DNA of 64,000 nt from Toxonevra muliebris (GCA_963691655.1 OY829329.1:66148852-66212851); one strand, 5' to 3'; shown: positions 1 through 11,588, counted from the stretch's first letter. The notes: generated by a model from the sequence alone, not told the origin. A program made the numbers and translations.

Positions 1-1498
1 CGAAACAATTTTTTTTATTTCAGTTTTTATTTGTGCCGTAACAAATTTTTTTTTATTTTTTTTTTCATTTACACCTACACAAAAAGGATATTTCTGTAAT
101 TGTCAATCAAATTATGAAAATGAAATATTTATAAATAATAAATGAGAAAAACTTATGTGTCAAACAGTATTTATCCATTTCAAATTGATTGAATGTACAT
201 GAAAGAAAACAAAAAAAAAAAAAAGCTTTTAAATACAAAAAAAAAAAAAAAAACAAGGCAACAAAAAATAATGAATGTTTCAATGGAAGCATTTCATTTC
301 AAATAACAAAAACATTACTTTTTAAATTTTCTAAAATGTGAACTCAATTAGTGTTTACAACAACCAGTATAACAACAACAACAACAAATTGTAGATACTC
401 TTCTTAATAGCAATGAATTTTGTTTGTGAACAATTGGGAATTTTAATTACGTCAATTAGTAACACTGACAAAAGTTTTTACTTTCCCCCTACCCTTTACA
501 CTTTATTGCCATCAATTCATTGCACTTTCCCCTGTTGTTTTCTTCCTGCGATAATATTATTCCATGGCATAGTGTAACAAATTGCATAAAAAACATAATG
601 AACTCTGAACTGCAATTTATTTTGGATTAGAACAAAATTTTCAAATTAAAAATTTGAAGTCAAAATCTTTCAAATTTAATCTTTACCAATAAAATCAAAA
701 AAACTTTTTTCTGAAAATTTTTAAAAGATTTGGACCCTATGAGATTTTGGTTTTGAAATTCATATCGATGGAGATTTCGTAAATGGAGACTTTATATACC
801 ATATGAAGAGAAATTCTCCAAAAAAAAATATAATCCCATCAATTTGAAGATTTCAGTTGTAGAGTTCTTCATCTAGTTCGGTTCTTTAACCCTTTGTGAC
901 TCAAGAGCATGGATTTTTAAAATTTGTACCTAGTTCGATTCGTATTAAGAAATAAACAAACACGTATTTTTTTGTTTTTGCAAATTTGTTCATGAAAAGG
1001 TTTTATTTACAAAAATTTGGTTATGTCGCTTATTCAAAAACACGATTTTTTTTTGTTGTTTGTGCATAATTATCACTATTTATCAATTAATATCGATTAT
1101 TTACAAAAAACTGCAGTACAATATATAAATATATGTGTAAACTAAGCTTTTTCAAAGTTAATACTTTTTCATTTGCAACCGTAAATGTCAAGTGTGTGCA
1201 CTTTTTTGTTTGGTTGCAAAATACATTACGTTAGCAGTTTTCAATACCTTTCAAATAACATAAAATAGTTGCACCAGTTTTTACTTAATCAGTTCTGATA
1301 CACAACAAAATAAAATAACATGCGTGTGGAATTTTGTAAGAAAAAATTGGGTATGTAACAGATCTGCAACATTGTGATACAAAGGGTTAAATCATGTCTC
1401 TATAGGGATATATTCAACCAAAATAAAAACTTTCTGAAGACGCACACATATTGGTCATTAGGCATATTTGGGTTAATAAGAAAGAGTATTTTTGACGG
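1..1498. other. AT-rich gene-free stretch
   Basis: There are many A and T runs and no open frame with coding character. Short (CAA)n tracts occur near 375-385. No terminal repeat, tRNA-like box or transposase fragment could be identified. It is probably intergenic or intronic. Confidence 0.6.
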
Positions 1499-4311
1499 CA
1501 AGATCAAAAGGAGGGAGAACGAAAAGGAAGAGAATCTGAAATGATAGCATTTCGTCTTGAAAAGGTGAGAGATCAAAAAATAGAAGCCGGAAATGAGAGC
1601 ATTACCTCTTCAAAAGGCGAGAGAACAAAAAATAGGAGACTCGGAATTGAGAGCATTTCCTCTTCAAAAGGCGAGAGAACAAAAAAGAGGAGAGTCAGAA
1701 TTGAGAGCATTACCTCTTCAAAAGGCGAGAGATAGGAGACTCGGAATTGAGAGCATTTCCTCTTCAAAAGGCGAGAAAGCAAAAAAGAGGAGAGTCGGAA
1801 TTGAGAGCATTTCCTCTTCAAAAGGCGAGAGAACAAAAAAGGAGAGAGTCGGATTGAGAGCATTTCCTCTTTAAAAGGCGAGAGAACAAAAAAGGAGAGA
1901 GTCGGAGCATTTCCTCTTCAAAAGGCGAGAGACCAAAAAATAGGAGAGTCGGAATTGAGAGAATTTCCTCTTCAAAAGGCGAGAGAACAAAAAAGAGGAG
2001 AGTCAGAATTGAGAGCATTACCTCTTCAAAAGGCGAGAGATAGGAGAGTCGGAATTGAGAGCATTTCCTCTTCAAAAGGCGAGAAAGCAAAAAAGAGGAG
2101 AGTCAGAAATGAGAGCATTTCCTCTTCAAAAGGCGAGAGACCAAAAAATAGGAGAGTCGGAATTGAGAGCATTACCTCTTCAAAAGGCGAGAGAACAAAA
2201 AAGGAGAGAGTCGGATTGAGAGCATTTCCTCTTTAAAAGGCGAGAGAACAAAAAAGGAGAGAGTCGGAGCATTTCCTCTTCAAAAGGCGAGAGACCAAAA
2301 AATAGGAGAGTCGGAATTGAGAGAATTTCCTCTTCAAAAGGCGAGAGAACAAAAAAGAGGAGAGCCAGAATTGAGAGCATTACCTCTTCAAAAGGCAAGA
2401 GATAGGAGAGTCGGAATTGAGAGCATTTCCTCTTCAAAAGGCGAGAGACCAAAAAATAGGAGAGTCGGAATTGAGAGAATTTCCTCTTCAAAAGGCGAGA
2501 GAACAAAAAAGAGGAGAGCCAGAATTGAGAGCATTACCTCTTCAAAAGGCAAGAGATAGGAGAGTCGGAATTGAGAGCATTTCCTCTTCAAAAGGCGAGA
2601 GACCAAAAAATAGGAGAGTCGGAATTGAGAGCATTACCTCTTCAAAAGGCGAGAGAACAAAAAAGGAGAGAGTCGGATTGAGAGCATTTCCTCTTTAAAA
2701 GGCGAGAGAACAAAAAAGGAGAGAGTCGGAGCATTTCCTCTTCAAAAGGCGAGAGACCAAAAAATAGGAGAGTCGGAATTGAGAGAATTTTCTCTTCAAA
2801 AGGCGAGAGACCAAAAAATAGGAGAGTCGGAATTGAGAGCATTTCCTCTTCAAAAGGCGAGAGATAGGAGAGTCGGAATTGAGAGCATTTCCTCTTCAAA
2901 AGGCGAGAGACCAAAAAATAGGAGAGTCGGAATTGAGAGCATTTCCTCTTCAAAAGGCGAGAGAGCAAAAAAGGAGAGAGTCGGAATTGAGAGCATTTCC
3001 TCTTCAAAAGGCGAGAGAGCAAAAAAGGAGAGAGTCGAAATTGAGAGCATTTCCTCTTCAAAAGGCGAGAGAATAAAAAAGGAGAGAGTCGGAATTGAGA
3101 GCATTTCCTCTTCAAAAGGCGAGAGAACAAAAAAGGAGAGAGTCGGAATTGAGAGCATTTCCTCTTCAAAAGGCGAGAGAACAAAAAAGGAGAGAGTCGG
3201 AATTGAGAGCATTACCTCTTCAAAAGGCGAGAGAACAAAAAAGGAGAGAGTCGGAATTGAGAGCATTTCCTCTTCAAAAGACGAGAGAACAAAAAAGGAG
3301 AGAGTCGGAATTGAGAGCATTTCCTCTTCAAAAGGCGAGAGACCAAAAAATAGGAGAGTCGGAATTGAGAGCATTACCTCTTCAAAAGGCGAGAGAACAA
3401 AAAAGGAGAGAGTCGGAATTGAGAGCATTTCCTCTTCAAAAGGCGAGAGACCAAAAAATAGGAGAGTCGGAATTGAGAGCATTTCCTCTTCAAAAGGCGA
3501 GAGAACAAAAAAGGAGAGAGTCGGAATTGAGAGCATTTCCTCTTCAAAAGGCGAGAGAACAAAAAAGGAGAGAGTCAGAAATGAGAGCATTTCCTCTTCA
3601 AAAGGCAAGAGACCAAAAAATAGGAGAGTCGGAATTGAGAGCATTTCCTCTTCAAAAGGCGAGAGAACAAAAAAGGAGAGAGTCGGAATTGAGAGCATTT
3701 CCTCTTCAAAAGGCGAGAGAACAAAAAAGGAGAGAGTCGGAATTGAGAGCATTACCTCTTCAAAAGGCGAGAGAACAAAAAAGGAGAGAGTCGGAATTGA
3801 GAGCATTTCCTCTTCAAAAGGCGAGAGACCAAAAAATAGGAGAGTCGGAATTGAGAGCATTTCCTCTTCAAAAGGCGAGAGAGCAAAAAAGGAGAGAGTC
3901 GGAATTGAGAGCATTTCCTCTTCAAAAGGCGAGAGAACAAAAAAGGAGAGAGTCGGAATTGAGAGCATTTCCTCTTCAAAAGGCGAGAAAGCAAAAAAGA
4001 GGAGAGTCAGAATTGAGAGCATTTCCTCTTCAAAAGGCGAGAGAACAAAAAAGAGGAGAGTCAGAGTTGAGAGCATTAGCTCTTCAAAAGGCGAGAGAAC
4101 AAAAAAGGAGAGAGTCGGAAATGAGAGCATTACCTCTTCAAAAGGCGAGAGAGCAAAAAAGGGGAGAGTCAGAATTGAGAGCATTTGCTCTTCAAAAGGC
4201 GAGAGAACAAAAAAGGAGAGAGTCGGAATTGAGAGCATTTCCTCTTCAAAAGGCGAGAGAGCAAAAAAGAGGAAAGTCAGAAATGAGAGCATTTCCTCTT
4301 CAGAGGGCTAT
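1499..4311. repeat. 54-bp minisatellite, about 50 units
   Basis: The unit is 54 bp and contains the constant words GAGAGCATTTCCTC and TTCAAAAGGCGAGAGA, followed by either ACAAAAAAGGAGAGAGTC or CCAAAAAATAGGAGAGTC. From about 2870 to 4300 the units are very uniform. Between about 1590 and 2870 shorter units occur (for example 46 bp, lacking 8 bases before ATAGGAGAG, and units missing 1 or 7 bases). There is also a higher-order repeat: a distinctive TCTTTAAAAGG variant recurs at about 1867, 2229 and 2691. Because 54 is divisible by 3 and the unit lacks stops, long frames of 430-515 codons stay open on the plus strand and 480 on the minus strand. That is a property of the repeat and not evidence of a gene. 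The left edge fades gradually; the right edge is sharp near 4311. Confidence 0.95.
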
Positions 4312-4356
4312 GCTTGGTTACCTTAGCAATGCTAGTCTCCAATGTGGCTGTTCACA

Positions 4357-4498
4357 CGGGCGCAAGCATGAACGCTTTTCTGAATGAAAGAAGTAAAAAA
4401 AAAAGGTAGTTAGAAAAAGACAGGACAGTTTATATCTCTATCTTACTACTTATTTCTTCTACCTCTTTCTTTCAGACATGCGTTCATGCTTGCGCCCG
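4357..4498. repeat. Foldback next to the minisatellite
   Basis: A perfect 19-bp inverted repeat (CGGGCGCAAGCATGAACGC at 4357-4375, its complement at 4480-4498) continues inwards as an imperfect stem of about 20 more bases (CTGAATGAAAGAAG against CTTTCTTTCAG). Outside the arms, AATGTGGCT and AGCCACAAT are also complementary. It begins within 50 bp of the minisatellite edge. It is probably a small foldback or MITE, but no target duplication was found. Confidence 0.75.
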
Positions 4499-4660
4499 AG
4501 CCACAATGAGAAATAAATGCCATGAAGAACTTTTCATTATAATGTAAAGCAAAAAACTGTGGATTTTTTTAAGGCGTTATATACATTTTTGTACGGGAAA
4601 CTTAGGGCATATTTGTGATTTTTTTTTGGCTATTTGAAATAATTTATTTGAAACTAGTAT

Positions 4661-5966
4661 ACATAAAGCGCGATTCACGCCAAATTGGCACGCTTTGTTG
4701 TGGTCACCACATCGCCCCTAGTCATAAGAACAAAAAATTTTTTACTGGGATTTGTTAACAATACCGTTACCGTTAGTTGATAAATTTTTCATATTAATTG
4801 ATCGCAAGTTGGTGATTGTGTGCACAATGGAAGCTGCAAATAGAAAATTGATTGTGAACAAATTTATTGAAAATCCGTCGTGGTCTGGTTCAAAGATTGC
4901 GAAAGTGTAAAATATCTCCAAAAGAACGGTATGTAGAGTTATAAAATGATATAAAGAAAGTGTTGAAAGAGCTAAAAAAGTTGTGAACAAAACGGGAACC
5001 ATCAACCTAAAATTAAAGGCAAAGATCTTGAGGTCCATCAAAAGCAATCCCGGACTATCGGATAGCGATCGTGCCAAAAAATTCAATACCAGCAAAAGTA
5101 CTGCTAAACGAATACACATAAAAGCTGGGCCAAAGTGCTATCGTGCTATAAAATATCCAAATAGAACAGACAAACAGAATTTGCTGGCCAAAAAACGTGC
5201 TCGTCTTCTTTATAATAATGTTTTGATCAAATTCAATTGATGCATTATTGTGGATGACGAATCATACGTAAAATTTGATCTTAAACAGCTACCAGGTCAA
5301 AAAATTTATATGGCAACGAATCGTGGTAATGTACCCTCAAAATTCAAGTACATAGAAATGGATAAATTTGCAAAGAAAGCACTGGTGTGGCAGGCTATTT
5401 GCAGCTGTGGTCTCAAATCCAGGGCATTTGTGACATCCTCTTCTATGACGTCTGATATTTACATCAAAGAGTGTCTTTCGAAACGACTATTGCCATTTGT
5501 TCGTCGCCACCATTCGCCAGTGAAGTTTTGGCCTGAATTAGACAGTTGCCACTACTCTAAGAAAACCATGGATTGGTATCAGACAAACAGAGTAGATGTA
5601 GTGCCCAATTATATGAATCCACCTAATTGCCCCCTGCTTTGACCGATCAAAAAATACTGGGCTATTACAAAATATAAGTTGAAGAAAAATGCAGGTATTG
5701 TCAAAAATGTGAATTCAATGTTAGTAAAATGGAACCAAATAGCCGCAAAAGTATACAGAGCGGATGTTCAAAGGTTGATGGGGTCCATTAAAATGAATAC
5801 CCGGAACTTTTTGCACAACAAAAAAATTTAAATCTTTTAATATTATAGTATTAAAATACAATATTAAACTTATCATTTAATGCATTATTTGTTTTTCTAA
5901 GTGTTCTGGTTAAAAAGATACAGCAACTTTCCTGCGTGCCAATTTTGCGTGAACCGCGCTTTAGTA
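4661..5966 (+). mobile_element. Degenerate Tc1/mariner-type transposon
   Basis: Terminal inverted repeats of about 30 bp frame a transposase pseudogene. The left end reads AAAGCGCGATTCACGCC then AAATTGGCACGC (4665-4693). The right end (5934-5963) is its complement with about two changes (GCGTGCCAATTTTGCGTG then AACCGCGCTTT). Both ends abut TA-containing sequence, as expected for this superfamily. The length of about 1.3 kb is normal for a complete copy. Coding decay by nonsense changes only, without frameshifts, suggests a moderately old insertion. Confidence 0.88.
4827..5831 (+). pseudogene. Tc1/mariner-superfamily transposase, four in-frame stops
   Basis: One frame of 335 codons runs from ATG at 4827 to TAA at 5829, the usual length for this family. 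It is interrupted at codons 28 (TAA, 4908), 41 (TGA, 4947), 138 (TGA, 5238) and 272 (TGA, 5640). The N-terminal third has the helix-turn-helix pattern of these enzymes (NPGLSDSDRAKKFNTSKSTAK). The first catalytic region IIVDDESYVKF is at codons 139-149. The second reads FWPELDSCHY near codon 237, with E where D is usual. The third, PNCP...PIKKYW, has K at codon 275 instead of the usual acidic residue. Spacing from codon 237 to 275 is 37 residues, suggesting a DD37-type lineage, which is an inference. TGA in place of arginine or tryptophan codons fits C-to-T decay. The enzyme cannot be active. Confidence 0.88.
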
Positions 5967-8766
5967 CATATTACGAAAAAAAGGATATGGATTTGGTCGG
6001 ATATGAAAAAATATTGGAAATTGTAGAAGTTGTAGCTCTTGTCCTGATGGCCCTTTTTCTGCAGAGTCTGGCGGTGACCACGATTGAATGCCAACAACTC
6101 AACTGTAATCTACTACAGCGCCGAGTACTTGAACGAAAAATGTTGAAAAAAAACCTTTTTCTCATACGGAAAACATGATGCAAAAAAAAAGTCGATTTTT
6201 TGAGTCTCAGAAAAAAAATTATTAGTCAAGACAAATACTGCACATGAAAAAATGATCGTTCAAGTACTCCGTATTGTAACTAGGAAAAAAATTTGATAAG
6301 TTGGTCAAGCAGTTTTTGAGATATCGCGGTCACCGCAAAGGCATTTTTCAAAAAACATCATTCGGAGAAAATCACGTTTAAAGTTTTGAGTGCACTTTAT
6401 TCATGAACAGTAGCGCGCTACAAATCGAGTTGCTACTTACGATCTACGGCTCGGATTGACTTGAAATTTTGAACAGAAACTCTTGAAAGTATGTTTGTTA
6501 GAAATAAGTCATAAAATTTTTTTTTAGATTTTTTGACTCATTAAAATGCGTATATAACCCCTTAAATAAACGAAGCCTAAGCAATCAAAAAGTTAGCATT
6601 TCCTATTTTATGTATATGATTCCTGTTAGAAATTTCTTTATATTGTTTACTATTATTTCAAAAATATGCCATAATTGTATCTAATTTTCTATAAAATTTG
6701 CCACACAGTGCCATTTGCATTCCTAGAACGAAAATAGTAGTGGGAGTTAAACTCTCAAAAGGCTGCAATTAAATAAGCTTTTCAAATGCTCTTGCTGCTC
6801 CTGCTAGGGTATGCTGTTGCTGCTATTATAAACTGTTGCACAGTTGCACATGATTTCATGGCTGCTGCTGCTGCAGCTATACGAGAATTGAGTTTGTTTG
6901 TTTTTTGTTGGTTTACGCACAACGAATTCTCGTATGTCATTTGCTGCCAGTTCATTTGCCAAAATTGTGTAAATAAAACTCCGTGCAAAACCGAACATAG
7001 TAGAGAAGAGCCAAGAAGAGCAGAGGAGAGAGTCAAAAACTCAGAGTAGCTATGCAAATTTTTAATATACAACTGGGTTAATGAATTTGTTTTTCGCATG
7101 GTCTATTCGTGTGTAATAATATATATGCATGTGTGTGTGTGTGTGTGTATATTGAAGCATATGGTTGCGTGTGTGAGTTCGTATACTGATCTGCATATTA
7201 TTTATTAGTATGCTTAATTTATCCATGCAAAACTCGGCAACCCTACAACAACAGAGAACAACAACTATTTTTTTTCTAAAAATGTTAATGAAAAATATTT
7301 GGATGCCTTTTAATTATAGCCAAATTGAGTTTCTACTGCACTTAGCCTAAAGTTATTTTAATAAACTTTACAGTTGTACTTTTTTATACCTAACTATTTA
7401 CATATTTATGCGCGAGAATTTGAAAATTAAAATTCTTTTCACAAGTATTGTATATTGTAAAACTACATAAACAAATGTCAAATATTTCAATTGTAACAAC
7501 AACAAAAAATAACTAACAGCACACAACAAAAGCATTCAATCATTTCCTTTGACGCATTAATTTTACTTCAAAGAAAATAATGATGACGCTGATGATGAAC
7601 TCAACTCGCGCGCAATCACTTTCAATGGCAGCTGTTAGTCATTCACTCTGCCATTCAGACAGTCATTCAGTCCCTTTAAATAGCGTGCAGTCTTCAATAG
7701 TAAGCACAACTTTAGGTCTTCGAATTCTCCTAAGGATCTGTTACTTTTTCTTCCTTCCACTTCTTTCCTGCTAACCCACACTATTAACATCAATCCAACT
7801 TGCATAGTACAATTCTTTTACTCGTAGAAATTAGCAGAATTTCGCGCTGTAATTAAAAAATCTTTTTCTTGAAAGAAAAAGCTAAGAAAAACAATTATTA
7901 ATAATGGAAGAATGGAAAGAAAAACATAGAGAATGCAATACAAAGTGAAAAAGAATACAAACAGGCAAAAAATAAACAAAAAACGTAACAGAAAAATTTT
8001 AAATTGATGTTTCTCTGTAAAACTTAAAAAAAAAAAAACAAAGTAAGTCACATTGGTAGAGTGTGGGTTAATGAACTGAATCGCCCAAAAATGTGCAATA
8101 GTTTTAAGTAATTTTTATGGAAAGCCCCCACCATTCTCGGGGTAAAAAAAAACCGATTTTTTTTTTATTGTATTGTTCGAAACCAAGAAAACCAAGCCTA
8201 TGAAGAGTCTGAAGGGATTTTGTATGGACCAGGCATAGCTGATTGAAGGTGAGTTGGTTTTATACACGAAACATTGCTTCACAAAACTTTAAACGCATTT
8301 TTCTCGAAACACTGTTTTTACGATTGGCGGATTTTGTAACTCAAAAACTATTCAACCAATCGCTTTGAAATTTTGCAATGTTGTTTAATACATCAATAGC
8401 TATAACTTAGACTGTTATCAAAAAGATTGATAAAGACTTTCTATAATTTTTAGCTCAGTTTTTAACCAAAAAGCATTGAGTTTTCGAAAAAATACATTCA
8501 AAGGTCCGCCATTTTGTGAATTTTTGTCCGAAATGTTTGATTTTTTGATTTCAGATATTCCAGTGATTTGCAATCGTTCCCGCCAAAAAACAGGCTTTTT
8601 TATTGACGACGAAAATGTTGCTAAAATGTTTGTAAAACAACAATGTAAGAATTTTTTCTTGTTTTCAAAGTTTCAAAATACATATGCGCAGATATCCAAA
8701 CCTCAAAAATTGATTTTTGTTTATTTACCAGACCATTGAATATCGCGGAAATTCTAAATCGATATT
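5967..8766. other. AT-rich gene-free stretch with simple repeats
   Basis: It contains (GCT)n at about 6790-6880, a small hairpin of ATACGAGAATT with its complement (about 6878-6940), and (GT)n at 7131-7149. The texts around 6300-6480 and 8270-8480 (themes such as AACTCAAAAACTATTC and TTGAAATTTT) look like decayed dispersed repeats of the kind also seen near 24780-25100. No coding exon or RNA gene was recognised. Confidence 0.5.
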
Positions 8767-8785
8767 GGGGGGGGGGGGGGGGGGG
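8767..8785. repeat. Homopolymer run of 19 G
   Basis: A run of 19 guanines sits between GATATT and TACCATT. It is conspicuous in a window that is otherwise rich in A/T homopolymers and is the longest G run here. Its length is likely variable and prone to assembly error. Confidence 0.95.
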
Positions 8786-9105
8786 TACCATTAAGTCATT
8801 TAGACAGAGTTCGCAAATGCTCCCTCTTCAATATTATTGACTTAAAGAGCGACTCAGTTTGTTTCCTTATTTTTAATTAAAAAATTCTAATGAATCAATA
8901 TTTTGAGTGGATTTAACTCATTCTTTTTCTTTAGTACTTACCGCTCACGCTCTTTAAAATTCTGAGTTAAAGCACGCTCTATTATTATTTCTCTTTAGAA
9001 AGTTCTTACAATGATAAACTAATGTCGATAACCGCACTAATGTCGATGAGCGACGCAATTTTCGCATCAAATGAAAAGAAACTCAAAAAGAGTTCATCAT
9101 AAAAA

Positions 9106-10122
9106 AAACTCAGAGAGATGAAAACATCAATCATACAGATACGCCTTGCGAAACTGAGCGATGTATTGTAGTATATAAAAATGTAAAAAATATATAATTT
9201 CTTAGCTAAACAAAATTTTAATTAACGAAAAACACTAAATGTATATCGGGGGAAAACTGTGTGAAAATATGATTACTTGAGCTATCTTTACTTTTAAGAT
9301 ATTGAAAGTTTTTTTTTTAAACAAAAATAATATAAACAAAATAAGAAACAAAATATGAAACAAAACTGTTTTTTATGATTTTTATCGTGATATCTTAACT
9401 CCAAAGGATTTTAGAGCTATTTTAGTTTTTCTGTTATATGGGAAATGGGCGTGGCAGTTGACCGATTACGCCCATTTTTATAATTTCCTTTTTTCACAAC
9501 CTAAGAGTAACTCATGCCAAAAAATGTTGTGTTGAGATGATTCCTTCGCTCATTTGCCTGCTTGCAAGTCTTTGGCCTACCAGCCATGCCAACTTGCGGG
9601 GAATTCCCCGATTTGTGGGGAATTTCACTTAGTACGGGGAATCGGGGAATGAGCGGCTTTTTGCGGGGAATTTGAAACTGTTCAGCTTTTAGTTAATAAA
9701 GTCTGTAGAATATTTTTTATCAAATTTTATGTAATGTAAATCGTTTAACTTTTGCAATACTTCATATTTTAGGTCTTAAAAACTTCATCTCTTCTTAAGA
9801 GGGGCCTGCACTTTCTTGGTTTGGAGAAATCGATTTTTAAAAAAGTGTGTAATTTGAAAGTATTTTTTGGTATTTCAAAAGTATTTTGTAAATTGTAAAA
9901 ATTTCAAAGAGAAAGTGCTTTAGTAGATATAGAACATTATAGCGGCGAGTGTCAGTCAGGCCAAAACAGTCGCTCAGCGCTTCGGCTTGCCTTTCGGTCG
10001 TTCAGATAGGCTTAGCTATGCCTTCGACCAGCATCTCCTGATTAATAACTCCGGTCTGCGATTACATCGATCACCGATCTGTGCGTTATGCAGATGACGG
10101 TATATTTAAAAACCGATAGTCA

Positions 10123-10155
<33 letters not shown>

Positions 10156-11127
10156 GGCCCCAGGGCGTAACAGAAAAAAAAGTTTGGTCAATTTTTTCCT
10201 CAATTCGCAACGTTGTACTTTCGAAAAAAATTCAATTTTTGAAAACCCTAATTTTGGCTGTCAGCCATTTTGTGAATTATCGGCCAAACGAAATAATAGT
10301 AGTATGTCCTAAGACCATAGTCATAGTTTTTCTAAGGGCTTTTTTTTAGTCATTCCAGTGTGCCGCATTCGTGCGATGATGATTTTCAAAATGTATCCAT
10401 GTTCCTATTCCATCCTATTGCATTTGAAAATTTTTATCAAACAAGCTTTTTATTTAATCTTTCTAAAAATGAAAAAAAAAATCATAAAAATTCAAAATGT
10501 GACCATTTTTTTTTTTTTTTTTAAATCAAAAATAATTTTTTTTTTCCTTTTTTTTCAAAAGGAAACATTTTTTATTTTTATCTGGGTCAAAAGAAAGTCC
10601 ATGTATTTTCCTTTGAGAACTTTGAGTGTTTATCTATCAAAATGAACGTCGAGTAACTTGGTACACCGGATTCATTTGAGCTCTATCGATTTTAAGAGTG
10701 GGTTCCCTTGAGATGAAATCTCCCATGTGTCAAAAGAATTCCGGAGTCAGAAAGTACCTTACTATTAACCTACCAGATCTGGATCGCATTAAAATAGCAT
10801 TAACCTTGATCAATTGTAAACGTATCTCGCTGTTATAATATGAAATTAAACCGGTGCGGGGAATGTTATTGAAAATCGGGGAATTTCTCGAGGGCTATCG
10901 AGGAGACAAAAAAAATAAGTTGGCATCCCTGTGGCCTACTCTGGCGTAGAGTAATGAAATTCGCTCTTACTCTTTTGAGTGCTCTTTCATGTGAAAGAGT
11001 GAGTGCAAACAAATCAATATCTCTTTTTTATTACAAACTTCTTAAATGTTTGGCTCTCTCGTTTGTTGGTATGTTGAGTGTCTCAAAAGAGCGCTCAAGG
11101 GACTGATGTTTTCATCTCTCTGAGTTT
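9106..11127. repeat. 24-bp perfect inverted repeat enclosing a hAT element
   Basis: The words AAACTCAGAGAGATGAAAAC and then ATCA at 9106-9129 recur as an exact reverse complement at 11104-11127. The intervening 2 kb includes the hAT insertion, so before that insertion the arms were about 0.6 kb apart. No target duplication was found outside the arms. They may be terminal repeats of an older element. Confidence 0.6.
9581..10931. mobile_element. Non-autonomous hAT transposon, 1351 bp
   Basis: The ends are CAGCCATGCCAACTT on the left and the complement of CAGGGATGCCAACTT on the right (13 of 15 identical), the CAGNGATG form typical of hAT elements. The flanks carry a perfect 8-bp target duplication, TGGCCTAC at 9573-9580 and 10932-10939, which is the hAT signature. 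The subterminal regions repeat CGGGGAAT several times (about 9595-9670 on the left, about 10856-10890 on the right), plausible transposase-binding words. Inside is a GC-richer patch (9950-10090), a (TTTA)n tract and long T/A runs. No transposase reading frame is present, so it is non-autonomous. Confidence 0.9.
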
Positions 11128-11161
11128 ACTTAAGAAATTATCTTGCAATATTTTTTAAGAC

Positions 11162-11389
11162 AACCTTAATAGTGCACTAAACTTTCACCAAGAAGGTAGC
11201 GGGTTCGGGTCCTGTCTTGATCTGGTGGTTAATTCTCATAAGCTTCTTATATTCACTATCGATATGAAGTGAATGAGAATTATAAGAAAATGTATTATTA
11301 CAAATCTTGGTAGGCACTGGCAAAACTAACAAGTGATAACAAATTGCCAAATCGCCGTTCAAAACCGGCGTTAAACTATAGGTCCAATC
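11162..11389 (+). mobile_element. tRNA-derived SINE, family 1, degraded head
   Basis: It matches the complete SINE copy at 40625-40937 almost throughout: AGTGCACTA in the head, GGGTTCGGGTCC at box B, then TCTGGTGGTTAATT, the ATTCACTATCGATATGAAGTG hairpin region, and CCGTTCAAAACCGGCG. Box A is eroded. The copy stops just after TATAGGTCCAA, where a second tRNA-like unit begins. Confidence 0.8.
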
Positions 11390-11391
11390 AT

Positions 11392-11588
11392 TGCTACTTT
11401 GGTTTAGTGGCAGCATGCCAGACTCTAGTCTAGGGAGACCCGAGTTCGGTTCTCGGCTAGGGTATGGTTTCTTATCTATATTTCTTTGTCTCTTCCTTTC
11501 TTTTCATAACTTGGGGTCTTGGTAAATAGATCCCATAAGTCGCAATGCCTGACTTTCGGGTTGTCCCATCCTTTAAATAATAATAATC
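11392..11588 (+). mobile_element. Second tRNA-derived SINE unit
   Basis: A tRNA-like head has a box A-like TGGTTTAGTGGC and a box B-like GAGTTCGGTTCTCG about 45 bases later, within a possible cloverleaf fold. A non-tRNA body ends in an ATAATAATAA-type tail near 11588. It abuts the first SINE directly, so this may be a composite SINE or two neighbouring insertions. Confidence 0.6.

Noticed and set aside
2779..4326. 515-codon plus-strand and 480-codon minus-strand frames
   Set aside because: They lie wholly within the 54-bp minisatellite, and alternative frames are open over the same bases, so length is no evidence of coding.
11392..11463. Possible functional tRNA gene
   Set aside because: The box B core is altered and the acceptor stem does not pair. 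A SINE-like tail follows.
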